NCBI GenBank assembly: GCA_903915535.1
Contig: CAIWTJ010000168.1
Coordinates: forward strand, 1-64,000
Source of the DNA: Enhydrobacter aerosaccus
GTDB taxonomy: Bacteria; Pseudomonadota; Alphaproteobacteria; Reyranellales; Reyranellaceae
Length of the DNA: 64,000 nt
Reading direction: 5' to 3'
In this document: positions 49,772 to 58,422 of the stretch, piece after piece
Layout of the letters: each line of letters starts with the position of its first letter
Numbering within the stretch: position 1 is the first letter of the stretch
Position numbers and translations under genes: made by a program
Notes under the pieces: model-generated
The model's database searches: none
What the model was told of the DNA's origin: nothing
The model's input: the letters and a program-made list of their open reading frames with translations, nothing else

Positions 49772-51574
49772 ATGACGAGCTTTTGGACCAGACAACGGAC
49801 CGAAACGGCATGCCTGCTGGGCGTGCTGGCGCTTGCTTTTCTGCTGCGGGTGTGGCGCATCGACGCCAGGGATTTCGGCACGGAGTATTACGCCGCCGGC
49901 GTGCGCAGCATGCTGCAGGGCGCGCACCTCTTCTTCTACAACGCCTTCGATCCGGCAGGCGTACTCTCGCTCGACAAGCCGCCGGTCGCGTTCTGGATCC
50001 AGACGCTATTCGCGTGGGTGCTGGGGTTCAGCGGCTGGTCGATCCACCTGCCGCAGATCCTGGCGGGCACGGCGTCGGTCGCCATCCTGTACCGGCTGGT
50101 GCATCGGCCGTTCGGCGCGGCGGCCGCGCTGGTCGCGGTGCTGCTGCTCGCCATCACGCCGATCTCGGTCGCGATCGACCGCAGCAACAATACCGACAGC
50201 TGGCTGGTCTTCTTCCTGCTGCTGGCGGCGTGGGCGGCGTTGCGCGGACGCGGGCTGGCGCTGGTCATCGCCATGGCGGTGCTGGGCGTCGCCTTCAACG
50301 TGAAGATGCTGGCCGCCTTGATCTGCGGCCCGGCCCTGCTCGCGGGCTGGTGGTTCTCCGGCACGCTCCCGCTGTCGCGCCGCTTCGGCTGGATGATCGC
50401 CGCGGGCATCACGCTGGCGATCGTCAGCCTGTCGTGGGCCGCCGTGTACGATCTCACGCCGGCCACGGACCGTCCCTTTGCCGGCAGCAGCAAGGGCAAC
50501 TCCATGCTCGAGCTGATCGTGGTGCACAACGGCCTCGAGCGTTTCGTCCGCGATCGGCCCGAGCGCCCCGCTCCGGCGCCGGCGCAGACACAGGCCGCCG
50601 TCGCCCAACGTCAGACGTACGACGCAGTGCCGGTCGGGCCGTTGCGGCTGGCGGCGCCCACGCTGGCCGGACAGTTCGGCTGGACCCTGCCGCTCGCGAT
50701 GCTCGGCCTGGTCCTTGCGTTCGGCGCGCGGCGGCGGCTCGATCACACGCTGCCATCGCTCGCGCTATGGAGCGTGTGGGCGCTCACCTACGCAATCGTA
50801 TTCAGCGCCGCGGGCGGAATCTTCCACGCCTACTACCTGTCGGCGCTGGCACCTCCGCTGGCCGCCCTTGCCGGCATCGGCTGCGTGCTGCTGTGGCGCC
50901 GCGGACCGGCTGCCCTTGCCTTGGGGCTCGCGCTCGCCGGCGCCTGGCAGGTCTATATCGCAGGCGCATCGCTCGGCTGGACCTCGACCTGGATCGGCTT
51001 TCCCGTCGTGGGGCTGCTGGCGGCGGCGGGCACGCTGTGGCGCCAGAAGCGGCCACCAGCGGCGATCGGCGGCGTGGCCTTGCTGGTCCTGCCGATGGCC
51101 TGGGCGCTGAGTGCGATCTTCATGCAGGGCAACCACGTGCTGCCGTCGGCTAGCCTCGCGCGGTGGCTCGGCCTCAACGATGGCCGCGGCCCGCTCCTGT
51201 CGCGCAACTACGCGACCCTGAGCGACGATCCGAAACTCGCACAGTTCCTCACGGCCCATCGCGATAACGCGCGCTTCCTGGTCGCCACGCCCACCACCCA
51301 GCTCGCGGCGCCCTTGATCGTGCGCACCGGACAGCCAGTCCTGGCCTTCGGCGGCTACCTCGGCCTCGATCCGATCTTCTCGCTCGAGGCGCTGGAGGGC
51401 ATGGTCGCGCGCGGCGAGCTGCGCTACGTGCTGGTGCCCGGCGGGCGCGGCCGGTCGAACGACTTCATCAAATGGGTGCGCGAGCGCGGCAAGCCGGTCG
51501 ACAACAATCTTTGGCGGTCGTCGCCGCCCGAGGAGGGAAGACGCGTGATCGCACTCTATGAACTCGGCCGCTAA
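49772..51574 (+). CDS. Glycosyltransferase family 39-like (PMT-type) membrane protein
   Basis: 600 residues with about twelve helices. N-terminal PMT-type features: LLRVWRIDARDFGTEYYAAGVRSMLQG with the acidic motif DFGTEYY in the first periplasmic loop, LSLDKPPVAFWIQ and ITPISVAIDRSNNTDSW. The long C-terminal part holds a periplasmic domain (about 470-600). Such proteins transfer sugar from polyprenyl-phosphate sugar donors to lipid A or protein (ArnT/PMT superfamily). The HutD gene overlaps its stop by one base (TAATG). Confidence 0.85.
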   Translation: MTSFWTRQRTETACLLGVLALAFLLRVWRIDARDFGTEYYAAGVRSMLQGAHLFFYNAFDPAGVLSLDKPPVAFWIQTLFAWVLGFSGWSIHLPQILAGTASVAILYRLVHRPFGAAAALVAVLLLAITPISVAIDRSNNTDSWLVFFLLLAAWAALRGRGLALVIAMAVLGVAFNVKMLAALICGPALLAGWWFSGTLPLSRRFGWMIAAGITLAIVSLSWAAVYDLTPATDRPFAGSSKGNSMLELIVVHNGLERFVRDRPERPAPAPAQTQAAVAQRQTYDAVPVGPLRLAAPTLAGQFGWTLPLAMLGLVLAFGARRRLDHTLPSLALWSVWALTYAIVFSAAGGIFHAYYLSALAPPLAALAGIGCVLLWRRGPAALALGLALAGAWQVYIAGASLGWTSTWIGFPVVGLLAAAGTLWRQKRPPAAIGGVALLVLPMAWALSAIFMQGNHVLPSASLARWLGLNDGRGPLLSRNYATLSDDPKLAQFLTAHRDNARFLVATPTTQLAAPLIVRTGQPVLAFGGYLGLDPIFSLEALEGMVARGELRYVLVPGGRGRSNDFIKWVRERGKPVDNNLWRSSPPEEGRRVIALYELGR

Positions 51575-52143
51575 TGGTCTGGAAACTCATCACCGCCGAC
51601 TCCTTGCCGTCGATGCCTTGGAAGAACGGCGCCGGCACCACGCGCGAACTCCTCAAATTTCCAGCGTCCGCAACCATCGACACCTTCGACTGGCGGATCA
51701 GCCTCGCGGCCGTGGCCACCTCCGGCCCCTTCTCCCTCTTCCCGGACATCGATCGAACCATGATCGTGACGGACGGTCAGGGCATCGAGCTCGACGGCAT
51801 TGTCCTTCGTCGAACAGACGATCCGTTTGCCTTTCCCGGCGAGTTTCCCTATCGCGCGTCCCTGATCGACGGGCCGATCGCCGACTTGAACGTCATGACC
51901 CGGCGCACGCGCTTCTCCCATCTCGTGCGTCGACACCGCGCCGTGGGCACAAGCATCGCTCGCGGGAACATCCGTGTGATCGTTGCCCTGTCGGATCGCG
52001 CGATCTGCGCGATCGGCACGGAGTCCATTACTTTGAGGCGGCTGGACAGTCTGTTCGTCGAGGGGGCGGAGCGCGCCGACGTCGAGGCGGCGGACTGGCT
52101 GGAGATCGAGATTCAGCCGGCGCCGAGCGCCGCGGCCACCTGA
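51574..52143 (+). CDS. hutD: HutD family protein
   Basis: 189 residues. The cupin-like HutD/Ves pattern is clear: KLITADSLPSMPWKNGAGTTRELLKFP, WRISLAAVATSGPFSLFPDIDRTMIVTDGQG and DLNVMTRRTRFSHLV. HutD is a conserved accessory of histidine utilisation in pseudomonads, but no hut genes are near, so its role here is open. The ATG overlaps the preceding TAA. Its end overlaps the end of feoB on the other strand by 31 bases. Confidence 0.88.
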   Translation: MVWKLITADSLPSMPWKNGAGTTRELLKFPASATIDTFDWRISLAAVATSGPFSLFPDIDRTMIVTDGQGIELDGIVLRRTDDPFAFPGEFPYRASLIDGPIADLNVMTRRTRFSHLVRRHRAVGTSIARGNIRVIVALSDRAICAIGTESITLRRLDSLFVEGAERADVEAADWLEIEIQPAPSAAAT

Positions 52144-53990
52144 TAGACGATCAGCGCGGCGGCATAGGCCAGCGCCAGCATGTAGCCGAAGGTGACCCAC
52201 ATCCATTTCCAGCCGCCGGTCTCGCGCCGGATCACCGCCAGGGTCGAGGCGCATTGCGGCGCGAAGATGTACCAGGCGAGCAGCGCCAGCGCCGTGCCGA
52301 GGCTCCAGTGGGCGGCCAGCGCCTGGCCGATCTGCTGCGTCGCCTCGGCCCCGCCGTTCACGGCGTAGATCGTGCCCAGCGCGCCCACGGCCACTTCCCG
52401 CGCGGCCATGCCGGGAATGAGGGCCACGTTGATCTGCCAGTTGAATCCCAGCGGGCTGGTCACCGGCTCGATGAAGTGGCCGATCATCGCGGCCAGGCTG
52501 TAGTTGATCGCGGGATCGGTGGCGCCTTCGGGCGCCTGCGGGAACGAGGCCAGCACCCAGATCAGGATCATCATCGACAGGATGGTCGTGCCGGCGCGCT
52601 TCAGGAACGCCGTGGCACGCGCCCACACGCCCATCGCGAGGCTCTTGGCTTGCGGGATCTTGTAGTCGGGCAGCTCGAGCATGAACGGCTCTCCCGCCGT
52701 GCTGCGCCAGAACAGCCGCTTCATCACGAACGAGACGGTGAGCGCACCCGTGATGCCGGCCGCGTAGAGCCCGAACATCACCAGCCCTTGCAGGCCCACG
52801 AAGCCCCAGACCTCGCGCTCGGGAATGAACGCCGAGATGATCAAGGTGTAGACCGGGATGCGCGCCGAGCAGGTCATCAGCGGCGCCACCAGGATCGTGG
52901 TCAGCCGGTCGCGCCGGTCGTCGATCACGCGCGTGGCCATGATGCCCGGGATGGCACAGGCGAACGACGACAGCAGCGGAATGAAGGCGCGGCCGTGCAG
53001 ACCGGCGCCGCCCATGATCTTGTCCATCAGGAAGGCCGCGCGCGCCATGTAACCCAGGTCCTCGAGCAGCAGGATGAAGAAGAACAGGATCACGATCTGC
53101 GGCAGGAAGACGATCACGCTGCCCACGCCCGCGATCAGCCCGTCCTTCAGGAAGCTCTGCACCAGGTCGGGGAGCGGCAGCGATCCCACGAAGGCGCCGA
53201 GCCAGGTGAAGCCCGCGGAGATCAGCTCCATCGCGGGCTTGGCCCAGGCGAACACCGCCTGGAACATCACGAACAGGATGGCGAGCAGGATCGCGAGGCC
53301 CGCCACCGGATGCAGCAGGATCGCATCGGCGCGCGTGGTGCCCACGTCGGGGATGCCCGGCATCTTCACCGCCGCGCGCAGCACGCGGTCGGCCTCGCTC
53401 TGCGCGCCGCGCAACGCACCGGCGTCGGGTGCTTTCCAGTCCGCGGCCGCGACCGGCGGCAGGTTCGCCAGCAACCGGTCGAGTTCCGCCAGCAGCGCGT
53501 CGGTGCCGCCACGCCGCACCGCGACCGAGCTCACGACCGGCAGGGCCAGCTCCGCCGCGAGCTTGGCGAGATCAACCTCGATGCCGCGCTTCTTCGCGAT
53601 GTCCATCATGTTGAGCGCCAGCACCACCGGCCGGCCGACATGCTTCAGTTCGAGCGCGAGACGAAGCGCGAGGCGCAGGTTGGACGCGTCGCCCACGCAG
53701 ATGATCAGGTCGGGCGGCGTCTCGCCCGCGAGCTTGCCCAGCACCGCGTCGCGCGTGATCTCCTCGTCGGGCGAGCGGGCGCGCAGCGAATAGGTGCCCG
53801 GCAGGTCGAGAAGCTGGATCGAGCGGCCGCCGGGCGTCGTGAGGCGTCCCTGCTTCTTCTCGACGGTGACGCCCGGATAGTTCGCGACCTTCTGGCGGCT
53901 GCCGGTGAGTGCGTTGAACAGCGCCGTCTTGCCGCAATTGGGATTGCCGACGAGCGCGACGGTCGGCGCGAGTTCGACGGAGACGTTCAT
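52113..53990 (-). CDS. feoB: Ferrous iron transporter FeoB
   Basis: 625 residues, complete. GTPase domain: G1 GNPNCGKT (about 16-23), switch region PGVTVEKKQG, G3 DLPGTYSL, G4 NMMD. Helical GDI spacer to about 215, then a polytopic permease with FeoB core motifs (FLPQIVILFFFILLLEDLGYMARAAFLMD; PLLSSFACAIPGIMATR; PLMTCSARIPVYTLII) and a second Gate-type half (ALIPGMAAREVAVGALGTIY; WYIFAPQCASTLAVIRRET). Imports Fe2+ across the inner membrane. Overlaps feoA by four bases (ATGA). Confidence 0.97.
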   Translation of the reverse strand: MNVSVELAPTVALVGNPNCGKTALFNALTGSRQKVANYPGVTVEKKQGRLTTPGGRSIQLLDLPGTYSLRARSPDEEITRDAVLGKLAGETPPDLIICVGDASNLRLALRLALELKHVGRPVVLALNMMDIAKKRGIEVDLAKLAAELALPVVSSVAVRRGGTDALLAELDRLLANLPPVAAADWKAPDAGALRGAQSEADRVLRAAVKMPGIPDVGTTRADAILLHPVAGLAILLAILFVMFQAVFAWAKPAMELISAGFTWLGAFVGSLPLPDLVQSFLKDGLIAGVGSVIVFLPQIVILFFFILLLEDLGYMARAAFLMDKIMGGAGLHGRAFIPLLSSFACAIPGIMATRVIDDRRDRLTTILVAPLMTCSARIPVYTLIISAFIPEREVWGFVGLQGLVMFGLYAAGITGALTVSFVMKRLFWRSTAGEPFMLELPDYKIPQAKSLAMGVWARATAFLKRAGTTILSMMILIWVLASFPQAPEGATDPAINYSLAAMIGHFIEPVTSPLGFNWQINVALIPGMAAREVAVGALGTIYAVNGGAEATQQIGQALAAHWSLGTALALLAWYIFAPQCASTLAVIRRETGGWKWMWVTFGYMLALAYAAALIVYQVAAALGAG

Positions 53991-54262
53991 CGCGGCGTCA
54001 CCACGATCGCCATGGCCTCGCGCCGGCGGAGCGCAATCGTGGTCGCGGCCACGCGGACGGCGATCGGATCGCCGCCGAACAGGCCCTGGTGGAGCAATTC
54101 CACGTCGGCACCCTCGACGAACCCCAACTCGATCAGGCGGCGCTCCAGCTCCGACGCGGGGAGGCCGGCACCCTCGGCCCGGCTCATATCGAGGGCCGAT
54201 ATGCGGCCACGGAAGCCCACACGCGCTTCGCCCAGTGCTAATAAGGTTGAGAGGTCGACCAT
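53987..54262 (-). CDS. feoA: FeoA domain protein
   Basis: 91 residues from ATG 54262. SH3-like FeoA fold: MVDLSTLLALGEARVGFRGRI, LPASELERRLIELGFVEGADVELL, and GDPIAVRVAATTIALRRREAMAIVV. Binds and supports FeoB. Its stop overlaps the feoB start, so both are translated together. The frame extends upstream to 54331, but the family pattern begins at 54262. Fur boxes are not obvious in the 58 bases to the divergent hydrolase. Confidence 0.93.
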   Translation of the reverse strand: MVDLSTLLALGEARVGFRGRISALDMSRAEGAGLPASELERRLIELGFVEGADVELLHQGLFGGDPIAVRVAATTIALRRREAMAIVVTPR

Positions 54263-54320
54263 TGCGAGTGCTTCGTAATAGCATCTAGGCGAGGCGGCAA
54301 CCAGCGGGAGGAAAGAAGTC

Positions 54321-55031
54321 ATGGCAACCATCGTTCTGGCGCACGGCGCCTGGTCCGCCGCCTGGGCCTGGAAAAAGATGCGGCCGCTGTTCCGGGCCGC
54401 GGGCCACGAGTTCTTTTCGCCGACCTACACCGGTTTGGGCGCCCGCGCGCATCTGGCGCGGCCGGACATCGACCTTTCAACCCATGTGCAGGACGTGGTC
54501 AGCGAAATCGAGTTCGAGGACCTGAAAGATGTCGTCCTGCTGGGCCACTCCTACGGCGGCATGGTCGCGACCGGCGTGGCGGACAAGGCGAGAAGCCGCA
54601 TCGCCAAAGTGGTCTATCTCGACGCCTTCGCGCCCAAGGATGGCCAGAGCCTGTTCGACCTCACCGGCCCGAAGGCCGAGGGCAACATGCGCGCCGGCGC
54701 CATGAAGGATGGCGACGGCTGGAAATTGCCGCTCAATCCGATGCCGCCCGACACCTCACCCGAGGACCAGGCGTGGGCCGTGCCGCGCCGCCGGCCGCAG
54801 CCGATCAAGACCTTCGAACAGAAGATCCGGCTCGAGAGCAAGCAAGCGCCGCCGCCGCGCCATTACATCTATGCGACAAAGAACGGCCCGGGCGACGTGT
54901 TCCGCCAGTTCGGCGAGCGCGCCAAGAGCGAGGCCGGCTGGAGCTACTACGAGATCGATGCCAGCCACAATCCGCACATCACCTGCCCCGACGTGCTGAT
55001 GAAGTTGCTGAGCGAGATCATCGCCAAATGA
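54321..55031 (+). CDS. Alpha/beta hydrolase (EstC/salicylate-esterase-like)
   Basis: 236 residues, all in one short hydrolase fold. Start ATIVLAHGAWSAAWAWKKM with the oxyanion HGAW, nucleophile elbow LLGHSYGGMVATG (Ser), and catalytic His in IDASHNPHITCPDVL. Substrate unknown; plant relatives act on methyl salicylate and similar esters. A ribosome binding site GGGAGGAAAG precedes the ATG. The CoA-transferase start overlaps its stop (ATGA). Confidence 0.87.
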   Translation: MATIVLAHGAWSAAWAWKKMRPLFRAAGHEFFSPTYTGLGARAHLARPDIDLSTHVQDVVSEIEFEDLKDVVLLGHSYGGMVATGVADKARSRIAKVVYLDAFAPKDGQSLFDLTGPKAEGNMRAGAMKDGDGWKLPLNPMPPDTSPEDQAWAVPRRRPQPIKTFEQKIRLESKQAPPPRHYIYATKNGPGDVFRQFGERAKSEAGWSYYEIDASHNPHITCPDVLMKLLSEIIAK

Positions 55032-56407
55032 GCGAGACGCTGACGCACGACATCCTAGCGTTACTCGGCCGGCAAAAACGCGCGGACGATTCGCTCGCCT
55101 TCAGCAATGGCGAGGACCCGATCTTCGCCTCGCCCTGGCGCGTTGGCCGCGCAGGCTCGGCGGCGCTGGGCGCTGTCGGACTCGCGGTGTCCGACCTGTG
55201 GCGGCTGAAGACCGGCCGGCCCCAGTCCGTGTCGATCGACCGCCATGCCGCCGCGGCCTCGCTGCGCTCCAACACCTATGTGATGCAGAACGGCAAGAAG
55301 CCTGTGTCATGGGATCCGCTGGCCGGCCACTACAAGACCGCCGACAACCGCACGATGTTCCTGCACACCAATCATCCGCATCATCGCGAGGGCGCCTTGC
55401 GCATCGCGGGTGCGAAGGAAGCCACGCGCGAAGCGCTGGCCGAGGCCGTGGCCAAGTGGAAGGGTCAGGACATCGAGGACGCGATCGCCGCCGGCAATTG
55501 CGTGGGCGGCCTGTCGCGCGGCCGCGCGGAATGGAACGCCCATCCGCACGGCATCGCCGTGGCCAAGCTGCCGCTGCTCGATATCGTGAAGATCGGCGAC
55601 GCGCCGCCGCAACCGTTGCCGAAAGGCGATCGGCCCCTGTCCGGCATCCGCGCTTTCGACCTGACGCGCGTGCTGGCGGGTCCGACCAGCGGCCGCGTCC
55701 TGGCCGAGAACGGCGCCGACGTGCTGCACGTCGCGGCGCCGCACCTGCCGTATCAAACCGAAATCCTGATGGACACCGGCCACGGCAAGCGCTGCGCCTG
55801 GATCGATCTTCGCGAGTCCGCGGGCGTCGAGACGATGAAGGGGCTGCTGAAGGACGCCGACATCTTCACGCAGGGCTACCGCCCCGGCACGCTCGCCGCG
55901 CGCGGCTTTTCGCCGGAGCAGGTAGCGGCGCTGCGTCCCGGCATCGTCTGCGTCGCGATCTGCGCCTACGGTCACGAAGGGCCCTGGGCCGCGCGGCGCG
56001 GCTTCGACTCGATCGTGCAGAACGTGACGGGCCTGGCAGCGACTCAAGGCTCGCTCGAGGCGCCGCGCAATCTTCCGGTCCAGGCGCTCGATTACATCGC
56101 GGGCTACCTCGCCGCCCTGGGTGCGATGGTGGGCCTCGCCCGCCGCGCCGAGCAGGGCGGCTCGTGGCTGGTGCGCGTGTCGCTGGTCCAGGTCGCGCAC
56201 TGGCTCGCGAGCCTCGGCACGATCGACGGCAGCGCCGGCCTGAAGGACATCGCCGACGCCGAGCTGGCCGGCATGCTGATGGAAAGCGACGGCCCGTTCG
56301 GCCGCCTGCGCCATCTCAAGCCTGTCATCCAGATGAGCGACACGCCCTGCTTCTATGCACGCCCCGCCGAGCCGCTGGGAACCTCACCCGCGCGCTGGGC
56401 CGCTTGA
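55028..56407 (+). CDS. Family III CoA-transferase with rearranged order
   Basis: 459 residues. In usual CaiB/BaiF proteins the block LSGIRxxDLTRVLAGPxxGRxLAENGADVL is the N-terminus. Here it starts only at residue 204, after a 200-residue section (WRLKTGRPQSVSIDRHAAAASLR; GHYKTADNRTMFLHTNHPHH; EWNAHPHGIAVAKLPL) that resembles the normal second half. The catalytic Asp is Asp355 (VQALDYIAGYLAALGAM). Members move CoA between carboxylates; proteins of this order are a known subgroup, so this need not be a defect. Operon with the hydrolase before and the PPOX protein after. Confidence 0.85.
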   Translation: MSETLTHDILALLGRQKRADDSLAFSNGEDPIFASPWRVGRAGSAALGAVGLAVSDLWRLKTGRPQSVSIDRHAAAASLRSNTYVMQNGKKPVSWDPLAGHYKTADNRTMFLHTNHPHHREGALRIAGAKEATREALAEAVAKWKGQDIEDAIAAGNCVGGLSRGRAEWNAHPHGIAVAKLPLLDIVKIGDAPPQPLPKGDRPLSGIRAFDLTRVLAGPTSGRVLAENGADVLHVAAPHLPYQTEILMDTGHGKRCAWIDLRESAGVETMKGLLKDADIFTQGYRPGTLAARGFSPEQVAALRPGIVCVAICAYGHEGPWAARRGFDSIVQNVTGLAATQGSLEAPRNLPVQALDYIAGYLAALGAMVGLARRAEQGGSWLVRVSLVQVAHWLASLGTIDGSAGLKDIADAELAGMLMESDGPFGRLRHLKPVIQMSDTPCFYARPAEPLGTSPARWAA

Positions 56408-56418
56408 GAGGAACCGCC

Positions 56419-57033
56419 ATGTCCGACATCGTGAATAGCGTTGCAGAACTGGAGAAGCTCTACGGCGTTCCGGGAGACGCCTCGATCGTAAAGGAATCGC
56501 CGCGGATCACGCCGCACTATCGCGCCTATATCGAGGCCTCGCCGTTCGTGTCGCTGGCAACGGTCGGCCCGGAAGGCATCGACTGCTCGCCGCGCGGCGA
56601 CAAGCCCGGCTTCGTGCGCATCCACGACGACAAGACGCTGATGCTGCCCGACAGGCGCGGCAACAATCGCATCGATTCGCTGCGCAATGTCGTACGCGAT
56701 CCGCGGACGGCGCTGCTGTTCCTGATCCCAGGCGTCGGCAACTGCCTGCGGGTCAACGGGCGGGCGCATCTCAGCGTCGCGCCCGCCTTGCTCGAATCCT
56801 TCGCAGTCGAGGACAAGGCGCCGCGCTCGGTTCTGGTGCTGGCGGTCGAGACGGTCTACTTCCAGTGCGCCCGCGCGCTCATCCGTTCGGAACTGTGGAA
56901 CCCCGCGCGTCACGTCGATCCCAAGAGTCTCCCCAGCGCCGGCGAAATCCTGGCGGCCCTCAGCCAGAACACGGTGGGCGGCGAGACCTACGACCGCGAA
57001 TGGGCGGGCCGCGCCGCCAAGACCATGTGGTGA
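56419..57033 (+). CDS. PNPOx-like FMN-binding protein (MSMEG_1061 family)
   Basis: 204 residues of the split-barrel fold: SPFVSLATVGPEGIDCSPRGDKPGFVRIHDDKTLMLPDRRGNNRIDSLRNV, the typical FMN-phosphate grip region, then TALLFLIPGVGNCLRVNGRA. Its reaction is unknown; relatives oxidise or reduce small substrates with FMN or F420. It begins 11 bases after the CoA-transferase. The stop lies three bases from the otsA stop. Confidence 0.83.
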   Translation: MSDIVNSVAELEKLYGVPGDASIVKESPRITPHYRAYIEASPFVSLATVGPEGIDCSPRGDKPGFVRIHDDKTLMLPDRRGNNRIDSLRNVVRDPRTALLFLIPGVGNCLRVNGRAHLSVAPALLESFAVEDKAPRSVLVLAVETVYFQCARALIRSELWNPARHVDPKSLPSAGEILAALSQNTVGGETYDREWAGRAAKTMW

Positions 57034-57036
57034 CGA

Positions 57037-58422
57037 TCAGGCCGCGAGCTTGGGGACGGAGCGCCGGGCCAGCGCGTCGATGAAGGTGCGGGCGTAGAGC
57101 GCCGCCGTCGTGCGGTAGACCTTGGCCTTCAGCGCGAGATGCCGCTCGCGGCGCTCGGGCAGCGGCATGGTGAGCGCCTGGTGCATGGCATCGGCGATCG
57201 CGTCGGGATCGAACGGATTGACGATCAGCGCCTCGGTGAGCTCCTGCGCGGCGCCCGCGAACTTCGAGAGCACGAGCACGCCCGGATCGTCATCGTTCTG
57301 CGCCGCGACATATTCCTTGGCGACGAGGTTCATGCCGTCGCGCAGCGGCGTCACCAGGCCGATGCGGGCAAGGCGATAGAGGCCCGCGAGGGTCGAGCGC
57401 GGTGCGGCTCGCGTGGAGTAGCGCAGCGGCGTCCAGTCGAAATCCGAGAAGCGGCCGTTGATGCGGCCGGCCAGGCGGTCAAGCTCGGAGCGTAACTTGC
57501 GGTATTCGTCTACTTCCTCGCGCGAGCGCGGGCAGATCTGCAGCAGGTGGATCTTGCGCTGATGCTCGGGATAACGCCCCAAGAGGGATGCATAAGCCTC
57601 GAAGCGGTTGGGCAGGCCCTTCGAATAGTCCATTCGGTCGACGCCGATCGCGATCTCGCGGCCGACGATGCTGCCGGCCATGCGCTGCACCGACTTGTCC
57701 GTCGCCGCGCGCCCCGCGTCGCGCGCAAAGGCCTCGGCGTCGATGCCGATCGGATCGGCGAAGGCGCGTGTCATCCGGCCGTTCAGCTTCACCCACTCGC
57801 CATCGACCGTGGCGCCCACCATGCGCTCGGCGCAGTCGCGGAAATCGCGCGCGTGCTCCTCGGTCTGGAAACCCAGGATATCGTAGGCGCAGAGGTCCTC
57901 GATCAGCTCCCGCCCCACCGGTACCGCCTCCATCATCGAGGGCGGCACGAACGGCACATGGAGGAAAAAGCCCATCGGTCCCTGAAAGCCGCGTTCGCGC
58001 ATCAGGCGGCCGAACGGGATCAGGTGATAGTCGTGCGCCCACACCGTGTCGTCGGCGTGCAGCACCTTGATGAGCGAATCGGCGTAGGTGCGGTTGACGG
58101 CGAGGTAGCCCTCGTAATCCTCCCGCCTGAAATGCATCAGACCCAGCCGGAAGTGCAGCAGCGGCCAAAGCACGCCATTGGCGAAGCCGACATAGAAATG
58201 CTTGTAGGCCTCGTTCGCCAGATCGACCGTCGCGTAGGTCACGCCGCGCGCCTCGACGAGGGACGGCTGCAGCGAAGGCTCGGCGGTGAGGCGCCCGCTC
58301 CACCCGAACCACATCGAGCCCGGCGTCATGATATCGCGCAAGGCCACGGCCAGGCCGCCTGCGGTCGCGCCGCGCGACTTGGGAATGGGAACGCGGTTGG
58401 AGACGATTACGAGGCGTGCCAC
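57037..58422 (-). CDS. otsA: Trehalose-6-phosphate synthase
   Basis: 461 residues from GTG 58422, with GGGAGGAGGG just upstream. GT20 features: [24 protein letters not shown] (nucleotide-sugar loop), [32 protein letters not shown] (acceptor Arg and Lys), and [19 protein letters not shown] with the donor-binding segment. Makes trehalose 6-phosphate from UDP-glucose and glucose 6-phosphate. Its start overlaps the end of the GH15 gene by 16 bases. Confidence 0.96.
   Translation of the reverse strand: MARLVIVSNRVPIPKSRGATAGGLAVALRDIMTPGSMWFGWSGRLTAEPSLQPSLVEARGVTYATVDLANEAYKHFYVGFANGVLWPLLHFRLGLMHFRREDYEGYLAVNRTYADSLIKVLHADDTVWAHDYHLIPFGRLMRERGFQGPMGFFLHVPFVPPSMMEAVPVGRELIEDLCAYDILGFQTEEHARDFRDCAERMVGATVDGEWVKLNGRMTRAFADPIGIDAEAFARDAGRAATDKSVQRMAGSIVGREIAIGVDRMDYSKGLPNRFEAYASLLGRYPEHQRKIHLLQICPRSREEVDEYRKLRSELDRLAGRINGRFSDFDWTPLRYSTRAAPRSTLAGLYRLARIGLVTPLRDGMNLVAKEYVAAQNDDDPGVLVLSKFAGAAQELTEALIVNPFDPDAIADAMHQALTMPLPERRERHLALKAKVYRTTAALYARTFIDALARRSVPKLAA

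Noticed and set aside
51574-52143. HutD as evidence of a histidine utilisation operon
   Set aside because: No hutH, hutU, hutI or hutG gene is present nearby.
51558-54278. Plus-strand frame of 906 codons over feoB
   Set aside because: FeoB on the other strand is complete with all motifs; this frame has the biased Arg/Gln/His composition of a shadow.
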